Source: Yoonia vestfoldensis DSM 16212
Lineage (GTDB): Bacteria; Pseudomonadota; Alphaproteobacteria; Rhodobacterales; Rhodobacteraceae
Direction of reading: 5' to 3'
DNA length: 64,000 nt
NCBI RefSeq assembly: GCF_000382265.1
Contig: NZ_KB907974.1
Coordinates: 124,001-188,000, forward strand
Below, one piece after another: positions 1-8,205 of this stretch (positions within the stretch are counted from its first letter, which is position 1; each line of letters starts with the position of its first letter). The notes beneath the pieces are model-generated. The model ran no database searches. It was not told the DNA's origin and saw only the letters and a list, made by a program, of their open reading frames with translations. The translations under genes and the position numbers were made by a program.

Positions 1-1359
1 ATCCACCTTGGATGTCGTTGCCTCGTGTTCGACACGGGACGAATTGTTCTTCACCTCGATGTAAGGCACCGTATGCGCCCCGCATTTGTCGCCGATCAGC
101 AGGCTGTCGCATTGCGTATAGTTGCGGCTGTTCTTGGCCTTGGGATGCATGGACACCAGCCCGCGATAGGTGTTCTGCGCACGCCCCGCGCTGATCCCCT
201 TGGATACGATCCGCGACTTGGTATTCTTGCCCAGATGGACCATCTTGGTGCCGGTATCGGCCTGCTGCATGTTGTTGGCGATGGCGATGGAATAGAACTC
301 GCCCTGACTGTCGTCGCCGCGCAGAATGCAAGACGGGTATTTCCACGTCACAGCAGAGCCGGTTTCGACCTGCGTCCACATCACCTTGGCACGGTCACCA
401 CGGCAATCGGCGCGCTTGGTGACAAAGTTATAGATCCCGCCCTTGCCGTTCTCGTCACCGGGATACCAGTTCTGCACGGTGGAATATTTCACCTCTGCAT
501 CTTCCTCGACGATGATCTCGACGACAGCGGCGTGCAGCTGTGCCACATCGCGTTTGGGTGCTGTGCAGCCTTCAAGATAGGACACATAGGACCCTTTGTC
601 GGCGATGATCAGCGTCCGTTCGAACTGGCCGGTGTTTTCGGCATTGATGCGGAAATAGGTCGACAATTCCATCGGGCAGCGCACGCCCGGCGGGATATAG
701 ACGAACGACCCGTCCGAAAACACGGCCGAATTCAGCGTGGCATAATAATTGTCCGACTGCGGCACGACCGAGCCGAGGTATTTCTTGACCAGTTCCGGAT
801 GATCGCGGATCGCCTCGGAAATCGAGCAAAAGATCACGCCAGCCTTTTTCAGCTCTGCCTGAAAGGTCGTGCCGACAGACACAGAGTCGAACACAGCATC
901 CACCGCGACCTTGCGGCCTTCGGCGGGCATATTCTCGGCCCCCTCGACACCGGCAAGGATCGCCTGTTCCTTGAGCGGGATACCCAGCTTGGCGTAAGTC
1001 GCCAGCAGCTTGGGATCGACATCGTCCAGCGACTTGGGCTTGACCGCCATGCTTTTGGGGCGGGCATAGTAATAGATGTCCTGAAAATCGATCTTGGGAT
1101 AGCTGACCATCGCCCATGTGGGTTCCGTCATCTTTTCCCAGCGCGTGAACGCCTGAAGGCGCCATTCGGTCATCCATGCGGGTTCTTCGTTCTTGGCGGA
1201 AATCAGACGCACGATATCGGGGTTCACGCCTTTGGGGGCGTAATCCATCTCGATCTCGGTTTCCCAGCCGTATTTGTAGTTTCCCGACAGGGCTGTGACC
1301 GCATCGACCGTTTCCTGATCGACGCCTTCTTTCACTTCGATCTTGTCCAGAGCTGTCAT
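1..1359 (-). CDS. sufB: Fe-S cluster assembly protein SufB (3' end outside window)
   Basis: Scaffold subunit of the cytosolic SufBCD complex that builds iron-sulfur clusters with sulfur from a cysteine desulfurase. The minus strand is open from the ATG at 1359 to base 1, giving 453 residues from [12 protein letters not shown] to the window edge; the family is usually 470-510, so only the C-terminus is missing. Visible family segments are [16 protein letters not shown] near the N-terminus, [17 protein letters not shown] in the middle and [20 protein letters not shown] near the end. Cys426 of GDKCGAH matches the conserved cysteine at the SufB-SufD interface. It lies 10 bases downstream of the desulfurase gene and should be co-transcribed with it from the iscR promoter. 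The plus-strand frame across it is an antisense shadow. Confidence 0.96.
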   Translation of the reverse strand, partial: MTALDKIEVKEGVDQETVDAVTALSGNYKYGWETEIEMDYAPKGVNPDIVRLISAKNEEPAWMTEWRLQAFTRWEKMTEPTWAMVSYPKIDFQDIYYYARPKSMAVKPKSLDDVDPKLLATYAKLGIPLKEQAILAGVEGAENMPAEGRKVAVDAVFDSVSVGTTFQAELKKAGVIFCSISEAIRDHPELVKKYLGSVVPQSDNYYATLNSAVFSDGSFVYIPPGVRCPMELSTYFRINAENTGQFERTLIIADKGSYVSYLEGCTAPKRDVAQLHAAVVEIIVEEDAEVKYSTVQNWYPGDENGKGGIYNFVTKRADCRGDRAKVMWTQVETGSAVTWKYPSCILRGDDSQGEFYSIAIANNMQQADTGTKMVHLGKNTKSRIVSKGISAGRAQNTYRGLVSMHPKAKNSRNYTQCDSLLIGDKCGAHTVPYIEVKNNSSRVEHEATTSKVD

Positions 1360-1369
1360 GTTCTTCCCC

Positions 1370-2401
1370 TCATGCCGCGCGCAGACGCGCCCGTTTTTCT
1401 GTCCAGGCCTGCACGAAACGCAAAACCTGGTCTTCTGTTGTCTCAAGGCCCAGTGACACCCGCAGCGCAGAGGCGGCGGCATCGTCATCCAGACCCAGCG
1501 CGCGTAACACGCGGCTTTGTTTCACCTTGCCCGATGAACAGGCCGATCCCGCCGAAACGGCGAACCCTGCCAAATCCATCGCCATGACCTGCGTTTCGCC
1601 TTTCCAGCCCGATGTCACGAAACAGCTGGTGTTGGGAAGACGTGGCAAGTCTTTCCCGACAAAAATAGTGTTCTTATCCGCAGCCTCAATGCCCATTTCT
1701 AGAATATTTCTAAACTGGGCGATTTGTTCCCAACGTCCCGCCGCCAGATCGGCCTGCGCGGCGGCGGCAGCCGCACCCATGCCTGCGATGCCGATCACGT
1801 TCTCGGTCCCCGACCGGCGGCCCATCTCTTGCCCGCCGCCTCTGATCTGGGCGGTCAGGTCATGGCCACGCGGGATGATCAAGGCGCCAACGCCCTTGGG
1901 GCCACCGAATTTATGCGCCGACAGGAACACCATCTCCACACCCGACCAGGCATAGGAAAAAGGCACGCGACCAAACCCTTGGGTGATGTCGGACACGGCC
2001 AGCCCTGCGGGCAAATCCTGCACGATCCCCGTCTCCGAATTGGCCAGCTGGACCGTGCTGCGCGCCGGATCATCCAGCTGCACGCGGCCCGCCACCACCG
2101 GCAGCACCGGATCAATCCAGGCATGGACCGCGTCATGTTCGATCATGCCCGCCTGCAAGCCGCGCCCCGCCAGCGCCAAGGCGGCAGCCTCTGTCGCCCC
2201 GGAGGTAAAGACGATATCCGCCTCACCTGCCCCCACGGCCCCGGCGATCTGGGCGCGCGCACGCTCCACCACGGCCTTGGCGGCGCGGCCTTCGGCATGC
2301 ACGCTCGACGGATTGCCCACGGCATCCATCGCGGCCAGCATCGCGGCGCGCGCCTCGGCCCGCAGGGGCGTCGTGGCGTTATGATCCAGATAAACTCTCA
2401 T
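1370..2401 (-). CDS. iscS: Cysteine desulfurase, NifS/IscS type (class V aminotransferase)
   Basis: PLP enzyme that removes sulfur from L-cysteine as a persulfide for Fe-S assembly. It has 343 residues, slightly shorter than E. coli IscS (about 404). The N-terminal YLDHNATTP motif, the PLP lysine K164 in [10 protein letters not shown] and the catalytic C288 in [14 protein letters not shown] are all present; the extended Cys loop marks the NifS/IscS class rather than SufS. It lies between iscR and sufB on the same strand. Codons around residues 216-230 are unusually AT-rich and contain an operator-like palindrome at 1699-1713. A second, SufS-type desulfurase is often found further down such clusters but would be outside the window. 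The gene symbol follows the protein class; function is inferred from family and context. Confidence 0.9.
   Translation of the reverse strand: MRVYLDHNATTPLRAEARAAMLAAMDAVGNPSSVHAEGRAAKAVVERARAQIAGAVGAGEADIVFTSGATEAAALALAGRGLQAGMIEHDAVHAWIDPVLPVVAGRVQLDDPARSTVQLANSETGIVQDLPAGLAVSDITQGFGRVPFSYAWSGVEMVFLSAHKFGGPKGVGALIIPRGHDLTAQIRGGGQEMGRRSGTENVIGIAGMGAAAAAAQADLAAGRWEQIAQFRNILEMGIEAADKNTIFVGKDLPRLPNTSCFVTSGWKGETQVMAMDLAGFAVSAGSACSSGKVKQSRVLRALGLDDDAAASALRVSLGLETTEDQVLRFVQAWTEKRARLRAA
1699..1713. promoter_or_regulatory. Operator-like palindrome inside the desulfurase gene
   Basis: CTAGAA-TAT-TTCTAA differs at one base from the perfect palindrome TTAGAA-N3-TTCTAA upstream of iscR (3032-3046). It sits in an AT-rich patch of an otherwise GC-rich gene. 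A second binding site for the same regulator is possible; chance is the alternative. No binding data can be inferred from sequence alone. Confidence 0.35.
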
Positions 2402-2435
2402 ACCATCGTTCGAGCCCAGTTATCCCGGGGGAGAG

Positions 2436-2450
2436 CCGGATCATATCCGG
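2436..2450. other. Hairpin between iscR and the desulfurase gene
   Basis: CCGGAT-CAT-ATCCGG forms a perfect 6-base stem with a 3-base loop in the 75-base gap between the iscR stop and the desulfurase start. No T-run follows on either strand, so it is not a classic terminator. It could stabilise or process the iscR-iscS-sufB transcript. Confidence 0.4.
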
Positions 2451-2476
2451 GGCGGGGGCTGGCCTCCCTGCAGCGC

Positions 2477-2938
2477 TCAATCCTCATCGACGATCTCGAA
2501 CAAGGCAGGCACAGCAGGGCAAGGGGCAAGCGAATTGCTCACCACATCCGACAGGCGCGCCTGATGCAGGAACACATAGACATGCGCGCTCAACCCTTCC
2601 CAAAGCCGATTGGTCAGCGATTGCGCGCGGCTGCCCGACGCCCCGCCCGAGGCACCGGCGCCCTTGTGCATGGCCGACACGGTCTCATCCACCGCACCGA
2701 GGATTTCCGCCACGCGGATTTCGGAGGCAGGCCGCGCGAGCCTGTACCCGCCCCCAGGCCCCCGCACGGAATCGACCAGACCCGCCCGGCGCAGCTTGAC
2801 GAACAACTGCTCCAGATAGGGCAAGGAGATATCCTGCCGCCGCGAAATCTCGGTCAGGTTGACCAGCGCATCGGCGGGCTGCAAGGCAAGATCAGCCAGC
2901 GCCACCATCGCATAACGGCCTTTCGTGCTTAACTTCAT
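2477..2938 (-). CDS. iscR: Rrf2 family regulator IscR, non-canonical cysteines
   Basis: Transcription factor that senses Fe-S status and controls Fe-S assembly genes. The start at 2938 gives MKLSTKGRYAMVALADLAL, matching the canonical IscR N-terminus (153 residues); an upstream start would add 11 residues without family support. The winged helix-turn-helix covers roughly residues 1-70, with the wing at VRGPGGGYRLARP. The three clustered cysteines of E. coli IscR (C92, C98, C104) are absent; the corresponding stretch is AMHKGAGASGGASGSRAQSL. The only cysteine is C140, 13 residues from the C-terminus. IscR proteins without the three-Cys set are known in Rhodobacter, where cluster ligation is unusual. 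It heads the iscS-sufB operon and has a palindrome 94 bases upstream of its start, suggesting autoregulation. Confidence 0.9.
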   Translation of the reverse strand: MKLSTKGRYAMVALADLALQPADALVNLTEISRRQDISLPYLEQLFVKLRRAGLVDSVRGPGGGYRLARPASEIRVAEILGAVDETVSAMHKGAGASGGASGSRAQSLTNRLWEGLSAHVYVFLHQARLSDVVSNSLAPCPAVPALFEIVDED

Positions 2939-3031
2939 GCCTGCGCGCCCCGTCCGATCCAGCAAATACATTGACGGCGCACGGCTGCGTCATTACTTCA
3001 CCGTGAGCCAGACTTGGGGAATTCCCATAGT

Positions 3032-3046
3032 TTAGAATCCTTCTAA
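3032..3046. promoter_or_regulatory. Perfect palindrome between iscR and alpha/beta hydrolase (probable IscR / iron-responsive operator)
   Basis: TTAGAA-TCC-TTCTAA is a perfect inverted repeat in the divergent gap between iscR (start 2938) and the hydrolase gene (start 3107). It stands 94 bases from the iscR start and 61 from the hydrolase start, a fitting place for an autoregulatory site. It is AT-rich against a GC-rich background. IscR of Rhodobacter sphaeroides is reported to act on a motif called the Iron-Rhodo-box; I believe this fits but cannot compare matrices here. Confidence 0.6.
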
Positions 3047-3106
3047 GGTGCCCGATAGTTTTCGTCAAGATTACTGTCGTCACCCAACCAGCGACGGAAC
3101 ACCGCC

Positions 3107-3760
3107 ATGCCCGAAGTCATTTTCCCCGGACCCGAAGGGCGCCTCGAAGGGCGCTATCATCCGCAAAAGGACCGTGACGCGCCGATCGCCATCGTCCTGC
3201 ATCCGCATCCGCAATTCGGCGGGACGATGAACAACCGCGTGGTCTATAACCTGCATTACGCCTTCTACAACCTCGGGTTCACCGTCCTGCGGTTCAATTT
3301 CCGCGGTGTCGGGCGCAGCCAGGGCGAATACGACCAAGGCGTGGGCGAGCTTTCCGATGCGGCCTCGGCGCTGGATTACCTGCAATCGATGAACAGCAAC
3401 GCCAAGCATTGCTGGGTCGCCGGTTTCTCATTTGGCGCGTGGATCGGGATGCAATTGCTGATGCGGCGGCCGGAAATCACCGGCTTCATCTCGGTCAGCC
3501 CGCCCGCCAATATGTATGATTTCAGCTTTCTGGCGCCCTGCCCGGCCTCTGGCCTTGTGATCAACGGCAGCAGCGACCGCGTGGCACCGCCGCAGGATAC
3601 GGTCAATCTGGTCAACAAGCTGCACGAACAAAAGGGCATCACCATCACCCATGACGAAGTCCCCGGTGCAGGCCATTTCTTCGAAGATCCGCATATGGAG
3701 CCGATGATCGACACGGTGAAAACCTATGTCCGGCGCCGCCTGACCGAAAACACGAGGTAG
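3107..3760 (+). CDS. Alpha/beta hydrolase
   Basis: Soluble hydrolase of 217 residues, substrate unknown. The nucleophile elbow GFSFG places Ser108; the likely acid is Asp157 (SSDRVAPP) and the base His190 (PGAGHFF), so the catalytic triad is complete. HPHPQFGGTMNN near residue 32 and NFRGVGRSQG near residue 64 are typical of the small alpha/beta hydrolases annotated as dienelactone-hydrolase-like or CocE-like in Proteobacteria. There is no signal peptide. It is transcribed divergently from iscR, with the palindrome at 3032-3046 between them, and is followed 3 bases later by a small hypothetical gene. A link to iron control is suggested only by position. Confidence 0.85.
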   Translation: MPEVIFPGPEGRLEGRYHPQKDRDAPIAIVLHPHPQFGGTMNNRVVYNLHYAFYNLGFTVLRFNFRGVGRSQGEYDQGVGELSDAASALDYLQSMNSNAKHCWVAGFSFGAWIGMQLLMRRPEITGFISVSPPANMYDFSFLAPCPASGLVINGSSDRVAPPQDTVNLVNKLHEQKGITITHDEVPGAGHFFEDPHMEPMIDTVKTYVRRRLTENTR

Positions 3761-3763
3761 GAT

Positions 3764-4111
3764 ATGGCCGACGCCTATGTCGACAAGGTCGCCAACGAAC
3801 TGGCCGATCTGGCACTCGCCGATCAGGCCCGCACAGGCGATATCGCGATCGTGGACCAGATCGGAGAGCTTCTGGGGGCCTCCTCGCAGATCTTGCAGGA
3901 AACCTATCTGACCGCCGTGCGTGTCCGCCGCGCCGAGGCGCGGGCGCGCACCCTGCTCGCAGACCGCGCAGCGCGCGGAATGGCCAGACCCGCCGCCCCG
4001 TCAGAGGATGAGATCACCGCCGCCGATCCCGTGATGGAGGAACCCGTCGCAGAACCGGCACCGCCGGCAGACACGGCACCCAGCAACGCGCCCCGCCGCG
4101 TGAAACGCTGA
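3764..4111 (+). CDS. Conserved small hypothetical protein
   Basis: A 115-residue protein I do not recognise as a named family. Residues 1-75 look helical and charged (VANELADLALADQARTGD, then QILQETYLTAVRVRRAEARART). The C-terminal 40 residues are rich in Pro, Ala and Glu and probably disordered, ending in the basic RRVKR. No signal peptide or membrane segment is visible. It starts 3 bases after the hydrolase stop and ends 1 base before the HD-domain gene start, so the three genes form an operon. Codon use is like its neighbours, which supports a real gene. Confidence 0.7.
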   Translation: MADAYVDKVANELADLALADQARTGDIAIVDQIGELLGASSQILQETYLTAVRVRRAEARARTLLADRAARGMARPAAPSEDEITAADPVMEEPVAEPAPPADTAPSNAPRRVKR

Positions 4112-4112
4112 A

Positions 4113-4706
4113 ATGTCCGACCGGATTGCAGCACAGCTCGCCTTTCTGACAGAGGCCTGCAAGCTGAAATCAATCCTGCGCGCGACGACGCTTTGCGACG
4201 GATCACGCTGTGAAAACAGTGGCGAACACAGCTGGCACATCGCGCTTTACGCGCTGGTGCTGGGCGAACAGGCGCAAGAGGGCGTCAACATCGACCGCGT
4301 GATCCGGATGCTGCTGATCCATGATCTGGTCGAGATAGACGCAGGCGATGCTCCCATCCACGGCGCGCAGGATGCCGCAGCCCAAGCCGCCATTGAACAG
4401 GCCGCCGCCACCCGCATTTTTGGCCTGCTGCCGCCCGATCAGGCGCAGAGCTTCCGCGCGCTCTGGGACGAATTCGAAGCGGCAGAAACCCCCGACGCGA
4501 TCTTTGCCAAATCCATCGACCGCGTACAGCCGGTCATCGCCAATCTCGAAACCGGCGGCGGCACCTGGCCCGCCTACGGCGTCACCGCTGCCCAGCTTGA
4601 AACCCGCGTCGGCGCCAAGGTCGCGCGGGGCGCGCCCGCTCTCTGGTCCGCACTCAGGCATCGGATCGATGCCTGGTTCGCGGCACGGGCCTCATCTTCC
4701 GAGTAG
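4113..4706 (+). CDS. HD domain hydrolase (YfbR / HDDC2-like nucleotidase)
   Basis: A 197-residue HD-domain metallohydrolase, probably a 5'-deoxynucleotidase or related phosphohydrolase. Metal ligands are visible: His39 in ENSGEHSWH, His70-Asp71 in LLIHDLVEIDAGD, and a later Asp in AKSIDRVQP. Length and motif spacing match the YfbR/HDDC2 group. It is the third gene of the 3107-4706 operon. Its last codons, ASSSE and TAG, are read from a reverse-oriented copy of the dispersed repeat at 4693-4720, so the tail is probably not ancestral. Substrate is not determinable from sequence. Confidence 0.85.
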   Translation: MSDRIAAQLAFLTEACKLKSILRATTLCDGSRCENSGEHSWHIALYALVLGEQAQEGVNIDRVIRMLLIHDLVEIDAGDAPIHGAQDAAAQAAIEQAAATRIFGLLPPDQAQSFRALWDEFEAAETPDAIFAKSIDRVQPVIANLETGGGTWPAYGVTAAQLETRVGAKVARGAPALWSALRHRIDAWFAARASSSE

Positions 4707-4720
4707 AAATATCCCGGGGT
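4693..4720 (-). repeat. Dispersed repeat copy F (type 1, reverse)
   Basis: On the minus strand it reads CCCCGGGATATTTCTACTCG then GAAGATG, matching the type 1 consensus CCTCCGGCGGGGATATTT followed by a GCTCGGAAGATG-like end. It overlaps the end of the HD-domain gene and provides its stop codon. Confidence 0.7.
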
Positions 4721-4736
4721 CCGGGGCTGGCCCCGG
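4721..4736 (+). terminator. Hairpin downstream of HD-domain gene
   Basis: CCGGGG-CTGG-CCCCGG forms a 6-base GC stem 15 bases after the HD gene stop. There is no T-run, so any termination may be Rho-assisted. Confidence 0.45.
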
Positions 4737-4831
4737 CGCGATCCTGCAACAAATCGCCATTGCCTCTATACAAACAGGGCCAGCAGGCGTAGGGCGCGGG
4801 GTTTAGAGAAGCCCGAGAAAGCACCCGATTG

Positions 4832-7099
4832 ATGACGACGATGATCCCGACCCTTGCTGCCGCACTGTCCGCCCAAGGCTATACCGACCTCACACCCGTG
4901 CAGGTGGCCGTGACGGATGCGGCACTTGCCGATCAGGATCTGCTGGTCTCGGCGCAGACCGGATCGGGCAAGACGGTGGGCTTTGGCCTCGCCATCGGCC
5001 CGACGATCCTGCCCGAGGACGGGATGTTCGGCCCCGCCGGTCGGCCCCTCGCGCTCGTCATCGCGCCGACGCGCGAACTCGCGTTGCAGGTCAAACGCGA
5101 ATTGCAGTGGCTTTATGCAGGCACCGGCGCGACGCTGGCCTCCTGCGTCGGCGGCATGGACTTCCGCGACGAACGGCGCAGCCTGGAACGCGGCGCGCAG
5201 ATCGTGGTCGCAACGCCGGGCCGCCTGCGCGACCATATCATGCGCAGCACGATCGATTTGTCCGACATCAAGGCCGTGATCCTCGACGAGGCCGACGAGA
5301 TGCTCGACCTCGGTTTCCGCGAAGACCTCGAATTCATCCTCGATCAGGCGCCACCCTCGCGCCGCACGTTGATGTTCTCGGCCACCGTGCCTGCGGCCAT
5401 CGCCAAACTCGCGCAATCCTATCAAAAAGACGCGGTGCGCGTGGCTTCGACCTCCAAGGAAAGCCAGCACAGCGATATCGAATACCGCGCGCTGACGGTC
5501 GCCAACCACGATATCGACGCGGCCATCATCAACGTGCTGCGGTTCTACGATGCGCCCAATGCGATCGTTTTCGCCAATACCCGCGCCATGGTCACCCGCC
5601 TGACCACACGTCTGGCCAATCGCGGCTTTGCTACCGTCGCCTTGTCGGGTGAACTCAGCCAGACCGAACGCACGCACGCCCTGCAAGCCATGCGCGACGG
5701 GCGTGCGCGGGTTTGTGTCGCCACGGACGTTGCCGCGCGCGGCATCGACCTGCCGAACCTTGAACTGGTGATCCACGCCGAATTGCCGACCAATGCCGAA
5801 ACCCTGCTGCACCGCTCGGGCCGCACGGGTCGTGCGGGCCGCAAGGGCATTTCGGCGATGATCGTGCCTGCGAAAATGAAACGGCGCGCACAGAACCTGC
5901 TGACATGGGGCAAGCTGCAGGCGACATGGGCGCTGCCGCCCACCGCCGATGAAGTCACCGCAAAAGACGAAGAACGGCTGCTGAATGATCAGGTCTGGTC
6001 GGAAAGCTTTACCGACAGCGAACAGGACTTTGCAACCCGCCTGCTGGCCCAGCACGCGCCGGAAAAGATCGCCGCAGCCTATCTGCGCCTTTACGCAGGC
6101 AAGCAGTCCGCACCAGAGGAACTGTCCGATTACAAGGACGGCCCCGCAGCGCCTGACCGCGAAAAAGACCGGCCCATGCGCGACCATAAATCCTTTGGCC
6201 CGTCGCGCTGGTTCCGCGTCGATGTGGGCCGCGAAGGCAAGGCCGAAGCGCGCTGGCTTTTGCCGATGATCTGCAAGGCCGGTGGCATCACAAAGACCGA
6301 AATCGGCGCGATCCGTATCCAGCCGAATGAAACTTTCGTCGAAATCTCAGAACCCGCCGTCGCCGGTTTCCTTGCCGCCATCGGCCCCGATATGGTGCTG
6401 GAAAATCAGGCGAAACTGTCGGCGTTGGACAGCGCGCCGCAGATCGGCGAACGCGGCCCGCGCGCGACCAAACGCGATTACGACAGCCCCAAACCGAAAC
6501 GCCACGCGCCCCGCGATCAGGATGCGCCGCCGCCGTCCGCGCAGGCCGATGTCGCCCCGATCCAGCCGATCCCCGGTGCGGCGGACGACGATCAGGCCCG
6601 CAAACCGCGCCACAAGCCCGGCCAGAAACCCGAACGCCGCGATCACGGCGATGCGCTGGTGCCTTACGGGGCAAAACCCGCCTACAAAGGCAAGTCCGAT
6701 AAACCGCCCTACAAGGGCAAATCCGACGACAAGCCCGCGTGGAAAGGCAAATCCGACAGCAAGCCCCCTTACAAAGGCAAGTCGGACGACAAACCCGCCT
6801 ATAAGGGAAAGGCGGACGGCAAACCCGCTTACAAGGGGAAATCGGACGACAAACCTGCTTGGAAAGGCAAATCCGACTCCAAGCCTGACGGCAAACCCGC
6901 GTGGAAAGGCAAGTCGGACGACAAAAAGCCAGGCGGTTTCGCCCGGCCCGGCAAGCCGTCCTTTGCCAAGCCCGGTGACAAACCCCGCCCATCCGCGACA
7001 GACACGTCCAAGCGGTTCACGCCCCCCGGTGGCGCCGCCAAGCCGCGCAAACCTGCAGGCAAAGGCGGCGCAGGCGCGCCCAAACGCGGCAAGCCCTGA
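4832..7099 (+). CDS. DEAD-box ATP-dependent RNA helicase with DbpA-like RNA-binding domain and Lys-rich repeat tail
   Basis: RNA helicase of 755 residues acting in ribosome assembly, RNA decay or cold adaptation (DeaD/CsdA type). All helicase motifs are present: Q motif (YTDLTPVQ), AQTGSGKT (about 41), PTRELA (79), TPGR (128), DEAD (152), SAT (183), IVFANT (245), ATDVAARGID (297) and HRSGRTGRAG (327). Residues about 457-520 (RWFRVDVGREGKAEARWLLP...EISEPAVAGFLAAIG) fit the DbpA RNA-binding domain. The C-terminal 230 residues are basic and low complexity, with eight units of KP(A/P)(Y/W)KGK(S/A)D, then a KP-rich end. ATG at 4832 is chosen over the preceding TTG. The long minus-strand frame across it is a shadow. 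Confidence 0.95.
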   Translation: MTTMIPTLAAALSAQGYTDLTPVQVAVTDAALADQDLLVSAQTGSGKTVGFGLAIGPTILPEDGMFGPAGRPLALVIAPTRELALQVKRELQWLYAGTGATLASCVGGMDFRDERRSLERGAQIVVATPGRLRDHIMRSTIDLSDIKAVILDEADEMLDLGFREDLEFILDQAPPSRRTLMFSATVPAAIAKLAQSYQKDAVRVASTSKESQHSDIEYRALTVANHDIDAAIINVLRFYDAPNAIVFANTRAMVTRLTTRLANRGFATVALSGELSQTERTHALQAMRDGRARVCVATDVAARGIDLPNLELVIHAELPTNAETLLHRSGRTGRAGRKGISAMIVPAKMKRRAQNLLTWGKLQATWALPPTADEVTAKDEERLLNDQVWSESFTDSEQDFATRLLAQHAPEKIAAAYLRLYAGKQSAPEELSDYKDGPAAPDREKDRPMRDHKSFGPSRWFRVDVGREGKAEARWLLPMICKAGGITKTEIGAIRIQPNETFVEISEPAVAGFLAAIGPDMVLENQAKLSALDSAPQIGERGPRATKRDYDSPKPKRHAPRDQDAPPPSAQADVAPIQPIPGAADDDQARKPRHKPGQKPERRDHGDALVPYGAKPAYKGKSDKPPYKGKSDDKPAWKGKSDSKPPYKGKSDDKPAYKGKADGKPAYKGKSDDKPAWKGKSDSKPDGKPAWKGKSDDKKPGGFARPGKPSFAKPGDKPRPSATDTSKRFTPPGGAAKPRKPAGKGGAGAPKRGKP
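6674..6922 (+). repeat. In-frame tandem repeat encoding KPxYKGKSD units
   Basis: About 30-base units encode eight copies of a 9-10 residue Lys-rich motif within the helicase tail (residues about 615-697). Codons vary between units (AAA/AAG, TCC/TCG, GAC/GAT), so the repeat is conserved more as protein than DNA. One unit carries a 4-residue insertion, SKPDG. Confidence 0.9.
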
Positions 7100-7202
7100 C
7101 GTTACAAAATTGTCACGTCTTGGTGACGCTGGGTCAGGCGGGCTGGTGCAAATCATCAATCCGCCTGTAAAAGCAGAAACGAGCAGCAATCAGGGCCATC
7201 CC

Positions 7203-7352
7203 ATGTCCACACCCCAACCCGGTCAGACGCCATAACCCACGCAGATGGGGCAAACGTCGCAGACACCCGCAACCCAGTCCCCCGCGCAGATGACGGCTCA
7301 AATGCCAGCCTCTCCGCAAAAGCCTGTGTTCACGGATTTCGCCAGTATCTGA
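7203..7352 (+). pseudogene. Q/P/T-rich small ORF interrupted by one stop codon
   Basis: This lies in the only gap of over 300 bases (7100-7403). From ATG 7203 the frame reads MSTPQPGQTP, then TAA at 7233, then continues open with the same composition (PTQMGQTSQTPATQSPAQMT...) to TGA 7350-7352. If TAA was CAA, the product would be a 49-residue Gln/Pro/Thr-rich peptide ending FTDFASI. The like composition on both sides supports a single nonsense change. Alternatives: a sequencing error, a 10-residue peptide, or a non-coding stretch. The rest of the gap, 7100-7202 and 7353-7403, shows only a weak inverted repeat near 7116 (GTCAC...GTGAC). Confidence 0.4.
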
Positions 7353-7403
7353 GACCGGACTATCCGGCTGGATTTTGGATCAAAGCGCGGTAATGTCACC
7401 CCC

Positions 7404-7742
7404 ATGACCGCGCTTGAAACAATCCGCAATATCGGTCCCGCTGTGGCGGGGTCCTTGCGTGCGGCTGGCATCATGGATGCCGAAACGCTTTATGCGCTGG
7501 GTGCCGATGCCGCCTATGCACGCCTGCTCGCCACCGGCGAACGCCCGCATTTCATTGGCTATTACGTGCTGCACATGGCGCTGCAAGGCAGACCGTGGAA
7601 CGATTGCAAAGGCGCTGAAAAAGACGCGCTGCGCGCCCAGTTCGACGCGCTGAAAGCCCGCTATCATGACACCGGCCACAGCGAGATGGAACGCATCCTC
7701 GACCAGATCGGCGTCATTCCACGGAAAAGGCCGCCCGCGTGA
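7404..7742 (+). CDS. TfoX C-terminal domain protein
   Basis: A 112-residue protein with the stand-alone TfoX C-terminal (helix-hairpin-helix-like) domain: TALETIRNIGPAVAGSLRAAGIMDAETLYALGAD is the family hallmark. In gammaproteobacteria TfoX (Sxy) aids competence gene activation, but there it also has an N-terminal domain missing here, so a competence role should not be assumed. A small DNA-binding or protein-binding role is plausible. It is convergent with ndk, with a hairpin between them. Confidence 0.82.
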   Translation: MTALETIRNIGPAVAGSLRAAGIMDAETLYALGADAAYARLLATGERPHFIGYYVLHMALQGRPWNDCKGAEKDALRAQFDALKARYHDTGHSEMERILDQIGVIPRKRPPA

Positions 7743-7758
7743 TGCGGACGGCCCGTCG

Positions 7759-7776
7759 GTCGGGGTTCACCCCGAC
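7759..7776. terminator. Bidirectional hairpin terminator between TfoX-C gene and ndk
   Basis: GTCGGGG-TTCA-CCCCGAC gives a 7-base stem with a 4-base loop in the 40-base gap between convergent genes. It could end transcription from both sides. T-runs are short. Confidence 0.65.
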
Positions 7777-7782
7777 GCTGTC

Positions 7783-8205
7783 TTAGCCGACGAGTTCGAG
7801 ACCCGAGAAGAAGAAGGCGATTTCTTCGGCAGCCGTTTCAGGCGCATCCGACCCGTGGACCGAGTTTTCACCGATCGACAGCGCGAATTCCTTGCGGATC
7901 GTGCCGGGGGCTGCGTCTGCGGGGTTGGTGGCACCCATCACTTCGCGGTTTTTCGCGATGGCGTCTTCGCCTTCCAGCACCTGCACGACAATGGGTTCGG
8001 AAATCATGAATTCGCACAGCTCGCCAAAGAACGGACGGTCCTTGTGGACGCCATAGAATTGCTGCGCCTGTGCCAGCGTCAGGTGAATGCGCTTGGACGC
8101 GACGACGCGCAGGCCGGCCTCTTCGAATTTGGCGACAATCGCGCCGGTCAGGTTGCGCTTGGTCGCATCGGGTTTGATAATCGAGAATGTGCGCTGGATC
8201 GCCAT
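7783..8205 (-). CDS. ndk: Nucleoside diphosphate kinase
   Basis: Transfers the gamma-phosphate of ATP to NDPs and balances nucleotide pools in the cytosol. It has 140 residues, the normal length. The phosphoacceptor His117 lies in the signature NSVHGSD; the N-terminal [10 protein letters not shown] and KRNLTGAI segments bind nucleotide. ATG 8205 is the only good start. It is monocistronic, with a 137-base divergent region to the ABC-F gene that should hold promoters for both; I could not assign these reliably. Confidence 0.98.
   Translation of the reverse strand: MAIQRTFSIIKPDATKRNLTGAIVAKFEEAGLRVVASKRIHLTLAQAQQFYGVHKDRPFFGELCEFMISEPIVVQVLEGEDAIAKNREVMGATNPADAAPGTIRKEFALSIGENSVHGSDAPETAAEEIAFFFSGLELVG

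Noticed and set aside
25..1587. 520-codon open frame on the plus strand
   Set aside because: It lies antisense to sufB and the start of the desulfurase gene; the minus strand encodes clear SufB. Long shadow frames are common at this GC content.
4766..6187. 473-codon minus-strand frame
   Set aside because: Antisense to the DEAD-box helicase domain, no recognisable motif.
6674..6922. Repeat array taken as a possible CRISPR
   Set aside because: Repeats are in frame inside the helicase, have no spacers, and vary in codons; no cas genes are present.
7112..7127. GTCAC-N6-GTGAC as helicase gene terminator
   Set aside because: Only a 5-base stem with no T-run; too weak to call.
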